A stretch of 64,000 nt of DNA from Halisarca cf. caerulea. Taxonomy: Eukaryota > Porifera > Demospongiae > Chondrillida > Halisarcidae. The stretch is taken from the NCBI GenBank assembly GCA_963170055.1, contig CAUJGJ010000258.1:3700201-3764200 (forward strand), given 5' to 3'. Both the position numbers and the translations under genes were made by a program. Under the pieces are notes generated by a model, which saw only the letters and a program-made list of their open reading frames with translations, did no database searches and was not told where the DNA came from. Within the stretch, counting starts at the first letter, position 1, and each line of letters starts with the position of its first letter. Shown piece after piece: positions 54,401 to 64,000 of this stretch.

Positions 54401-57400
54401 TTGTGTAGTGTTGGATATGCTGGTGCTAATACCAATATTTGGCACTAGCACCACGCACATTCCAAGTGGACACACATGTCCTTTCTGAAGTGCTGTGAAC
54501 GTATTTGTGTAATGTTGGATATGCTGGTGCTAATACTAATATTTGGCACTAGCACCACGCACATTCCCAGTAGACACACATAAAGTTTCTGAAGTGCTGT
54601 GGGCGTATTTGTGTAGTGTTGGATATGCTGGTGCTAATACCAATATTTAGCACTAGCACCACGCACATTCCCAGTGGACAAACATGACCTTTCTGAAGTG
54701 CTGTGGGCGCATTTGTGTAGTGTTGGATATGCTAGTGCTAATACCAATATTTGGCACTAGCACCACGCACATTCCCAGTGGACACACATGACCTTTCTGA
54801 AGTGCTGTGAGCGTATTTGTGTAATGTTGGATATGCTGGTGCTAATACCAATATTTGGCACTAGCACCACGCACATTCCCAGTGGAAACACATGAAGTTT
54901 CTTAACTACTGTGGGCGTATTTGTGTAGTGTTGGATATGCTGGTGCAAATACCAATATTTGGCACTAGCACCACGCACATTCCCAGTGGACACACATGAA
55001 GTTTCTCAACTACTGTGGGCGTATTTGTGTAGTGTTGGATATGCTGGTGCTAATACCAATATTTGGCATTAGCACCACGCACATTCCCAGTGGACACACA
55101 TGAAGTTTCTTAACTACTGTGGGCGTATTTGTGTACTGTTGGATATGCTGGTGCTAATACCAATATTTGGCACTAGCACCACGCACATTCCCAGGGGACA
55201 CACATGACCTTTATGAAGTGCTGTGGGCGTATTTGCGTAGTGTTGGATATGCTGGTGCTAATACTAATATTTGGCACTAGCACCACGCACATTCCCAGTG
55301 GTCACACATGACCTTTCTGAAGTGCTGTGGGCGTATTTGTGTAGTGTTGGATATGCTGGTGCTAATACCAATATTTGGCACTAGCACCACGCACATTCCC
55401 AGTGGACACACATGAAGTTTCTTAACTACTATGGTCGTATTTGTGTAGTGTTGGATATGCTGGTGCTAATACCAATATTTGGCACTAGCACCACGCACAT
55501 TCCCAGTGGACATATGACCTTTCTTAATTGCTGTGGGCGTATTTGTGTAGTGTTGGATGTGGTGGTGCTAATACCAATATTTAGCACTAGCACCACGCAC
55601 ATTCCCAGGGGACACACATGACCTTTATGAAGTGCTGTGGGCGTATTTGTGTAGTGTTGGATATGCTGGTGCTAATACCAATATTTGGCACTAGCACCAC
55701 GCACATTCCCAGTGGACACACATGACCTTTCTTAATTGCTGTGGGCGTATTTGTGTACTGTTGGATATGCTGGTGCTAATACCAATATTTGGCAATAGCA
55801 CCACGCACATTCCCAGGGGACACACATGACCTTTCTTAAGTGCTGTGGGCGTATTTGTGTAGTGTTGGATATGCTGGTGCTAATACCAATATTTGGCACT
55901 AGCACCACGCACATTCCCAGTGGACACACATGAAGTTTCTTAACTACTGTGGGCGTATTTGTGTAGTGTTGGATATGCTGTTGCTAATACCGATATTTGG
56001 CACTAGCACCACGCACATTCCCAGTGGACACACATGACCTTTCTGAAGTGCTGTGGGCGTATTTGTGTAGTGTTGGATATGCTGGTGCTAATACCAATAT
56101 TTGGCACTAGCACCACGCACATTCCAAGTGGACACACATGTCCTTTCTGAAGTGCTGTGAACGTATTTGTGTAATGTTGGATATGCTGGTGCTAATACTA
56201 ATATTTGGCACTAGCACCACGCACATTCCCAGTAGACACACATAAAGTTTCTGAAGTGCTGTGGGCGTATTTGTGTAGTGTTGGATATGCTGGTGCTAAT
56301 ACCAATATTTAGCACTAGCACCACGCACATTCCCAGTGGACAAACATGACCTTTCTGAAGTGCTGTGGGCGCATTTGTGTAGTGTTGGATATGCTAGTGC
56401 TAATACCAATATTTGGCACTAGCACCACGCACATTCCCAGTGGACACACATGACCTTTCTGAAGTGCTGTGAGCGTATTTGTGTAATGTTGGATATGCTG
56501 GTGCTAATACCAATATTTGGCACTAGCACCACGCACATTCCCAGTGGAAACACATGAAGTTTCTTAACTACTGTGGGCGTATTTGTGTAGTGTTGGATAT
56601 GCTGGTGCAAATACCAATATTTGGCACTAGCACCACGCACATTCCCAGTGGACACACATGAAGTTTCTCAACTACTGTGGGCGTATTTGTGTAGTGTTGG
56701 ATATGCTGGTGCTAATACCAATATTTGGCATTAGCACCACGCACATTCCCAGTGGACACACATGAAGTTTCTTAACTACTGTGGGCGTATTTGTGTACTG
56801 TTGGATATGCTGGTGCTAATACCAATATTTGGCACTAGCACCACGCACATTCCCAGGGGACACACATGACCTTTATGAAGTGCTGTGGGCGTATTTGCGT
56901 AGTGTTGGATATGCTGGTGCTAATACTAATATTTGGCACTAGCACCACGCACATTCCCAGTGGTCACACATGACCTTTCTGAAGTGCTGTGGGCGTATTT
57001 GTGTAGTGTTGGATATGCTGGTGCTAATACCAATATTTGGCACTAGCACCACGCACATTCCCAGTGGACACACATGAAGTTTCTTAACTACTATGGTCGT
57101 ATTTGTGTAGTGTTGGATATGCTGGTGCTAATACCAATATTTGGCACTAGCACCACGCACATTCCCAGTGGACATATGACCTTTCTTAATTGCTGTGGGC
57201 GTATTTGTGTAGTGTTGGATGTGGTGGTGCTAATACCAATATTTAGCACTAGCACCACGCACATTCCCAGGGGACACACATGACCTTTATGAAGTGCTGT
57301 GGGCGTATTTGTGTAGTGTTGGATATGCTGGTGCTAATACCAATATTTGGCACTAGCACCACGCACATTCCCAGTGGACACACATGACCTTTCTTAATTG

Positions 57401-57600
57401 CTGTGGGCGTATTTGTGTACTGTTGGATATGCTGGTGCTAATACCAATATTTGGCAATAGCACCACGCACATTCCCAGGGGACACACATGACCTTTCTTA
57501 AGTGCTGTGGGCGTATTTGTGTAGTGTTGGATATGCTGGTGCTAATACCAATATTTGGCACTAGCACCACGCATATTCCCAGGGAACACACATGACCTTT
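51401..57600 (+). repeat. 3,010-bp and 1,662-bp HORs
   Basis: The unusual CTGTGAACG recurs near 51486, 54496 and 56158, giving periods of 3,010 bp (29 monomers minus 6) and 1,662 bp (16 monomers minus 2). CATGTCC, CATAAAG, GGGCGCATTTG, CTATGGTCG and the 102-bp CATATG units follow at the same offsets (52501, 55511, 57173). The 3,010-bp unit equals the 1,662-bp unit plus an extra stretch (about 52.9-54.3 kb) that is itself related to the 1,554-bp unit further right. One copy has CACCCCGCAC near 52687 where the others have CACCACGCAC. Confidence 0.8.
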
Positions 57601-60600
57601 CTGAAGTGCTGTGGGCGTATTTGTGTAGTGTTGGATATGCTGGTGCTAATACCAATATTTGGCACTAGCACCACGCACATTCCCAGTGGACACACATGAA
57701 GTTTCTTAACTACTGTGGGCGTATTTGTGTAGTGTTGGTTATGCTGGTTCTAATACCAATATTTGGCACTAGCACCACGCACATTCCCAGTGGACACACA
57801 TGAAGTTTCTTAACTACTGTGGGCGTATTTGTGTAGTGTTGGATATGCTGGTGCTAATACCAATATTTGGCACTAGCACCACGCACATTCCCAGTGGACA
57901 TATGACCTTTCTTAATTGCTGTGGGCGTATTTGTGTACTGTTGGATATGGTGGTGCTAATACCAATATTTAGCACTAGCACCACGCACATTCCCAGTGGA
58001 CACACATGACCTTTATGAAGTGCTGTGGGCGTATTTGTGTAGTGTTGGATATGCTGGTGCTAATACCAATATTTAGCACTAGCACCACGCACATTCCCAG
58101 TGGACATATGACCTTTCTTAATTGCTGTGGGCGTATTTGTGTACTGTTGGATATGGTGGTGCTAATACCAATATTTAGCACTAGCACCACGCACTTTCCC
58201 AGTGGACACACATGACCTTTCTGAAGTGCTGTGGGCGTATTTGTGTAGTGTTGGATGTGCTGGTGCTAATACCAATATTTGGCACTAGCACCACGCATAT
58301 TCCCAGGGAACACACATGACCTTTCTGAAGTGCTGTGGGCGTATTTGTGTAGTGTTGGATATGCTGGTGCTAATACCAATATTTGGCATTAGCACCACGC
58401 ACATTCCCAGTGGAAACACATGAAGTTTCTTAACTACTGTGGGCGTATTTGTGTAATGTTGGATATGCTGGTGCTAATACCAATATTTTGCACTAGCACC
58501 ACGCACATTCCCAGTGGACACACATGAAGTTTCTCAACTACTGTGGGCGTATTTGTGTAGTGTTGGATATGCTGGTGCTAATACCAATATTTGGCACTAG
58601 CACCACGCACATTCCCAGTGGACACACATGAAGTTTCTTAACTACTGTGGGCGTATTTGTGTAATGTTGGATATGCTGGTGCAAATACCAATATTTGGCA
58701 CTAGCACCACGCACATTCCCAGGGGACACACATGACCTTTATGAAGTGCTGTGGGCGTATTTGCGTAGTGTTGGATATGCTGGTGCTAATACAAATATTT
58801 GGCACTAGCACCACGCACATTCCCAGTGGTCACACATGACCTTTCTGAAGTGCTGTGGGCGTATTTGTGTAGTGTTGGATATGCTGGTGCTAATACCAAT
58901 ATTTGGCACTAGCACCACGCACATTCCCAGTGGACACACATGAAGTTTCTTAACTACTGTGGGCGTATTTGTGTAGTGTTGGATATGCTGGTGCTAATAC
59001 CAATATTTGGCACTAGCACCACGCACATTCCCAGTGGACATATGACCTTTCTTAATTGCTGTCGGCGTATTTGTGTACTGTTGGATGTGGTGGTGCTAAT
59101 ACCAATATTTAGCACTAGCACCACGCACATTCCCAGGGGACACACATGACCTTTATGAAGTGCTGTGGGCGTATTTGTGTAGTGTTGGATATGCTGGTGC
59201 TAATACCAATATTTGGCACTAGCACCACGCACATTCCCAGTGGACACACATGAAGTTTCTTAACTACTGTGGGCGTATTTGTGTAGTGTTGGTTATGCTG
59301 GTTCTAATACCAATATTTGGCACTAGCACCACGCACATTCCCAGTGGACACACATGAAGTTTCTTAACTACTGTGGGCGTATTTGTGTAGTGTTGGATAT
59401 GCTGGTGCTAATACCAATATTTGGCACTAGCACCACGCACATTCCCAGTGGACATATGACCTTTCTTAATTGCTGTGGGCGTATTTGTGTACTGTTGGAT
59501 ATGGTGGTGCTAATACCAATATTTAGCACTAGCACCACGCACATTCCCAGTGGACACACATGACCTTTATGAAGTGCTGTGGGCGTATTTGTGTAGTGTT
59601 GGATATGCTGGTGCTAATACCAATATTTAGCACTAGCACCACGCACATTCCCAGTGGACATATGACCTTTCTTAATTGCTGTGGGCGTATTTGTGTACTG
59701 TTGGATATGGTGGTGCTAATACCAATATTTAGCACTAGCACCACGCACTTTCCCAGTGGACACACATGACCTTTCTGAAGTGCTGTGGGCGTATTTGTGT
59801 AGTGTTGGATGTGCTGGTGCTAATACCAATATTTGGCACTAGCACCACGCATATTCCCAGGGAACACACATGACCTTTCTGAAGTGCTGTGGGCGTATTT
59901 GTGTAGTGTTGGATATGCTGGTGCTAATACCAATATTTGGCATTAGCACCACGCACATTCCCAGTGGAAACACATGAAGTTTCTTAACTACTGTGGGCGT
60001 ATTTGTGTAATGTTGGATATGCTGGTGCTAATACCAATATTTTGCACTAGCACCACGCACATTCCCAGTGGACACACATGAAGTTTCTCAACTACTGTGG
60101 GCGTATTTGTGTAGTGTTGGATATGCTGGTGCTAATACCAATATTTGGCACTAGCACCACGCACATTCCCAGTGGACACACATGAAGTTTCTTAACTACT
60201 GTGGGCGTATTTGTGTAATGTTGGATATGCTGGTGCAAATACCAATATTTGGCACTAGCACCACGCACATTCCCAGGGGACACACATGACCTTTATGAAG
60301 TGCTGTGGGCGTATTTGCGTAGTGTTGGATATGCTGGTGCTAATACTAATATTTGGCACTAGCACCACGCACATTCCCAGTGGTCACACATGACCTTTCT
60401 GAAGTGCTGTGGGCGTATTTGTGTAGTGTTGGATATGCTGGTGCTAATACCAATATTTGGCACTAGCACCACGCACATTCCCAGTGGACACACATGAAGT
60501 TTCTTAACTACTGTGGGCGTATTTGTGTAGTGTTGGATATGCTGGTGCTAATACCAATATTTGGCACTAGCACCACGCACATTCCCAGTGGACATATGAC

Positions 60601-63084
60601 CTTTCTTAATTGCTGTCGGCGTATTTGTGTACTGTTGGATGTGGTGGTGCTAATACCAATATTTAGCACTAGCACCACGCACATTCCCAGGGGACACACA
60701 TGACCTTTATGAAGTGCTGTGGGCGTATTTGTGTAGTGTTGGATATGCTGGTGCTAATACCAATATTTGGCACTAGCACCACGCACATTCCCAGTGGACA
60801 CACATGAAGTTTCTTAACTACTGTGGGCGTATTTGTGTAGTGTTGGTTATGCTGGTTCTAATACCAATATTTGGCACTAGCACCACGCACATTCCCAGTG
60901 GACACACATGAAGTTTCTTAACTACTGTGGGCGTATTTGTGTAGTGTTGGATATGCTGGTGCTAATACCAATATTTGGCACTAGCACCACGCACATTCCC
61001 AGTGGACATATGACCTTTCTTAATTGCTGTGGGCGTATTTGTGTACTGTTGGATATGGTGGTGCTAATACCAATATTTAGCACTAGCACCACGCACATTC
61101 CCAGTGGACACACATGACCTTTATGAAGTGCTGTGGGCGTATTTGTGTAGTGTTGGATATGCTGGTGCTAATACCAATATTTAGCACTAGCACCACGCAC
61201 ATTCCCAGTGGACATATGACCTTTCTTAATTGCTGTGGGCGTATTTGTGTACTGTTGGATATGGTGGTGCTAATACCAATATTTAGCACTAGCACCACGC
61301 ACTTTCCCAGTGGACACACATGACCTTTCTGAAGTGCTGTGGGCGTATTTGTGTAGTGTTGGATGTGCTGGTGCTAATACCAATATTTGGCACTAGCACC
61401 ACGCATATTCCCAGGGAACACACATGACCTTTCTGAAGTGCTGTGGGCGTATTTGTGTAGTGTTGGATATGCTGGTGCTAATACCAATATTTGGCATTAG
61501 CACCACGCACATTCCCAGTGGAAACACATGAAGTTTCTTAACTACTGTGGGCGTATTTGTGTAATGTTGGATATGCTGGTGCTAATACCAATATTTTGCA
61601 CTAGCACCACGCACATTCCCAGTGGACACACATGAAGTTTCTCAACTACTGTGGGCGTATTTGTGTAGTGTTGGATATGCTGGTGCTAATACCAATATTT
61701 GGCACTAGCACCACGCACATTCCCAGTGGACACACATGAAGTTTCTTAACTACTGTGGGCGTATTTGTGTAATGTTGGATATGCTGGTGCAAATACCAAT
61801 ATTTGGCACTAGCACCACGCACATTCCCAGGGGACACACATGACCTTTATGAAGTGCTGTGGGCGTATTTGCGTAGTGTTGGATATGCTGGTGCTAATAC
61901 TAATATTTGGCACTAGCACCACGCACATTCCCAGTGGTCACACATGACCTTTCTGAAGTGCTGTGGGCGTATTTGTGTAGTGTTGGATATGCTGGTGCTA
62001 ATACCAATATTTGGCACTAGCACCACGCACATTCCCAGTGGACACACATGAAGTTTCTTAACTACTGTGGGCGTATTTGTGTAGTGTTGGATATGCTGGT
62101 GCTAATACCAATATTTGGCACTAGCACCACGCACATTCCCAGTGGACATATGACCTTTCTTAATTGCTGTCGGCGTATTTGTGTACTGTTGGATGTGGTG
62201 GTGCTAATACCAATATTTAGCACTAGCACCACGCACATTCCCAGGGGACACACATGACCTTTATGAAGTGCTGTGGGCGTATTTGTGTAGTGTTGGATAT
62301 GCTGGTGCTAATACCAATATTTGGCACTAGCACCACGCACATTCCCAGTGGACACACATGACCTTTCTTAATTGCTGTGGGCGTATTTGTGTACTGTTGG
62401 ATATGCTGGTGCTAATACCAATATTTGGCACTAGCACCACGCACATTCCCAGGGGACACACATGACCTTTCTTAAGTGCTGTGGGCGTATTTGTGTAGTG
62501 TTGGATATGCTGGTGCTAATACCAATATTTGGCACTAGCACCACGCATATTCCCAGGGAACACACATGACCTTTCTGAAGTGCTGTGGGCGTATTTGTGT
62601 AGTGTTGGATATGCTGGTGCTAATACCAATATTTGGAACTAGCACCACGCACATTCCCAGTGGACACACATGAAGTTTCTTAACTACTGTGGGCGTATTT
62701 GTGTAGTGTTGGATATGCTGGTTCTAAAACCAATATTTGGCACTAGCACCACGCACATTCCCAGTGGACACACATGAAGTTTCTTAACTACTGTGGGCGT
62801 ATTTGTGTAGTGTTGGATATGCTGGTGCTAATACCAATATTTGGCACTAGCACCACGCACATTCCCAGTGGACATATGACCTTTCTTAATTGCTGTGGGC
62901 GTATTTGTGTACTGTTGGATATGGTGGTGCTAATACCAATATTTAGCACTAGCACCACGCACATTCCCAGTGGACACACATGACCTTTATGAAGTGCTGT
63001 GGGCGTATTTGTGTAGTGTTGGATATGCTGGTGCTAATACCAATATTTGGCACTAGCACCACGCACATTCCCAGTGGACATATG
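52501..63084 (+). repeat. Sixteen 102-bp monomers joined by CATATG
   Basis: In these units the tail reads GTGGACATATGACC, two bases shorter than GTGGACACACATGACC. CATATG starts at 52501, 53227, 53433, 55511, 57173, 57899, 58105, 59039, 59453, 59659, 60593, 61007, 61213, 62147, 62873 and 63079. Each is followed by a D-class head. The deletion hits the same CA tract as the five-copy GGACACATGAAG variant but carries a different base pattern, so it is an independent event. A further CATATG at 63912 is a substitution in a normal-length unit. The span includes ordinary monomers. Confidence 0.92.
57650..62350 (+). repeat. 1,554-bp HOR (15 monomers), about three tandem copies
   Basis: Copies are aligned at 57800, 59354 and 60908, and CATATG units repeat at 57899/59453/61007, 58105/59659/61213 and 59039/60593/62147. 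The period is 15 x 104 minus 6 because each unit has three 102-bp monomers. Copies look nearly identical; one difference is ACAAATATT near 58791 versus ACTAATATT near 60345. An earlier copy of the first 1.15 kb lies at about 53,128, 4,672 bp upstream. The array ends near 62350, where a D head replaces the expected A2 head. Confidence 0.85.
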
Positions 63085-64000
63085 ACCTTTCTTAATTTCT
63101 GTGGGCGTATTTGTGTACTGTTGGATATGGTGGTGCTAATACCAATATTTAGCACTAGCACCACGCACATTCCCAGTGGACACACATGACCTTTCTGAAG
63201 TGCTGTGGGCGTATTTGTGTAGTGTTGGATATGCTGGTGCTAATACCAATATTTGGCACTAGCACCACGCACATTCCCAGTGGACACACATGACCTTTCT
63301 TAATTGCTGTGGGCGTATTTGTGTACTGTTGGATATGGTGGTGCTAATACCAATATTTTGGCACTAGCACCACGCATATTCCCAGGGGAAACACATGACC
63401 TTTCTGAAGTGCTGTGGGCGTATTTGTGTAGTGTTGGATATGCTGGTGCTAATACCAATATTTGGCACTAGCACCACGCACATTCCCAGGGGACACACAT
63501 GACCTTTCTGAAGTGCTGTGGGCGTATTTGTGTAGTGTTGGATATGCTGGTGCTAATACCAATATTTGGCACTAGCACCACGCACATTCCCAGTGGACAC
63601 ACATGAAGTTTCTTAACTACTGTGGGCGTATTTGTGTAGTGTTGGATATGCTGGTGCTAATACCAATATTTGGCACTAGCACCACGCACATTCCCAGTGG
63701 ACACACATGACCTTTCTGAAGTGCTGTGGGCGTATTTGTGTAGTGTTGGATATGCTGGTGCTAATACCAATATTTGGCACTAGCACCACGCACATTCCCA
63801 GTGGACACACATGACCTTTCTGAAGTGCTGTGGGCGTATTTGTGTAGTGTTGGATATGCTGGTGCTAATACCAATATTTGGCTCTAGCACCACGCACATT
63901 CCCAGTGGAAACATATGAAGTTTCTTAACAACTGTGGGCGTATTTGTGTAATGTTGGATATGCTGGTGCTAATACCAATATTTGGCACTAGCACCACGCA
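62351..64000 (+). repeat. Terminal satellite block, partly degenerate relatives of the 1,554-bp unit
   Basis: Monomers here resemble the preceding unit (CATATG monomers at 62873 and 63079, GCATATTCCC near 62548) but the order changes. From about 63190 the array returns to plain B, D and A classes. The last monomer is cut at the window edge 85 bases in, so the satellite continues. No gene or boundary sequence is present. Confidence 0.8.
63291..63395 (+). repeat. 105-bp monomer, extra T at the dyad centre
   Basis: The core reads CCAATATTTTGGCAC rather than CCAATATTTGGCAC, lengthening the loop side of the dyad by one base. It is a D-class unit, followed by GCATATTCCC. No second copy is seen. 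Confidence 0.9.

Larger units (their letters stand above)
1..64000 (+). repeat. Tandem satellite array, 104-bp monomer, about 616 units
   Basis: The window is filled head to tail by a 104-bp unit, all in the same orientation. With units phased at the TGA of CACATGA, the first complete monomer starts at 101 and the last at 63812 (the unit from 63916 is cut by the window edge). The landmark arithmetic closes exactly: 614 full units, of which 22 are 102 bp and 3 are 105 bp. A canonical unit carries, in order, a class-defining head (offsets 1-18), GTGGGCGT near offsets 20-27, a TTTGTGTAGTGTTGGATATG stretch, a 33-bp dyad (offsets 49-81), CGCACATTCCCAG and a CA-rich tail. Satellites of this size and regularity are known from eukaryotic centromeric and heterochromatic DNA; the actual location here is inference. 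I do not recognise the family. No other DNA interrupts it. Confidence 0.98.

Noticed and set aside
1660..63189. Dozens of short open frames on both strands (60-85 residues), with recurring peptides such as MTFLKCCGRICVV on + and MCPLGMCVVLVPNIG on -
   Set aside because: They are translations of the satellite itself. Each spans two to three monomers, stops recur because 104 is not divisible by 3, both strands are open at the same places, and the longer frames appear only where a 102-bp unit or a substitution removes a stop. There is no ribosome site, promoter, codon bias or long frame.
1..64000. CRISPR-like regular repetition
   Set aside because: There are no unique spacers. The whole 104-bp unit is repeated, with only a few substitutions between copies.
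1..64000. Inverted or palindromic arrangement of blocks, suggested by the long minus-strand frames at 41-63 kb
   Set aside because: Every monomer read carries GTGGGCG and CCAATATTT on the + strand. The minus-strand frames are the reverse translation of the same direct repeats.
1..64000. rRNA, tRNA, snRNA or 5S spacer arrays as an alternative identity
   Set aside because: No segment of the 104-bp unit resembles conserved RNA gene motifs such as A/B boxes, and a unit of this length is too short for a 5S gene (about 120 bp) plus spacer.

Overview
The whole window is one uninterrupted tandem satellite array. I found no gene, RNA gene, transposon, telomeric repeat, simple-sequence block or unique sequence, and no change of orientation. 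The repeat unit is 104 bp. Phasing each unit at the TGA of CACATGA and walking landmark positions end to end gives 614 complete monomers plus a partial one at each edge (100 bp and 85 bp): 589 of 104 bp, 22 of 102 bp and 3 of 105 bp. The array therefore continues past both ends. A canonical unit is about 47% GC and has two CpGs (observed/expected about 0.35).

The DNA is almost certainly from a eukaryote: a large, CpG-poor, homogenised satellite with higher-order repeats (HORs), the kind found in centromeric, pericentromeric or subtelomeric heterochromatin. CpG depletion suggests a cytosine-methylating genome such as a vertebrate or plant. I do not recognise the satellite family and cannot name the species.

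Monomers fall into diagnostic classes by their first 25 bases: A (TGAAGTTTCTTAACTACT; A1 then has GTGTAATG, A2 GTGTAGTG), B (TGACCTTTCTGAAGTGCT), C (TGACCTTTATGAAGTGCT; primed forms have ACTAATATT instead of ACCAATATT), D (TGACCTTTCTTAATTGCT, usually with GTACTG, ATGGTGG and TTTAGCAC) and E (TGACGTTTCTAAAGTGCT with ATTCGGCAC). They follow a recurring order, A1-C'-B-A2-D-C (624 bp), which looks like an ancestral hexamer. Larger units were later built from it.

Layout: 0.4-1.0 kb, 312-bp trimers; 1.0-5.4 kb, 2.18-kb units; 5-13.6 kb, a 3.8-kb segment present twice 4,886 bp apart, with 936-bp units inside it; 13.6-18.9 kb, mixed with E-type monomers; 18.9-22.8 kb, 1,560- and 624-bp units; 23.7-27 kb, 1,664-bp units; 26-28.8 kb, a displaced copy of the 9.8-12.6 kb segment; 28.1-31.3 kb, 1,352/1,248-bp units; 30.1-38.1 kb, a nearly perfect 4,056-bp duplication with 1,560-bp units; 39-48 kb, 624-1,248-bp units; 48.1-51.3 kb, a 2,601-bp repeat in more diverged monomers; 51.4-57.6 kb, 3,010/1,662-bp units; 57.6-62.35 kb, three copies of a 1,554-bp unit.

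Every short reading frame is a by-product of the repeat. The features that might matter biologically are a 33-bp dyad in every monomer, the nested amplification history, and 2-bp length variants that arose at one CA tract.
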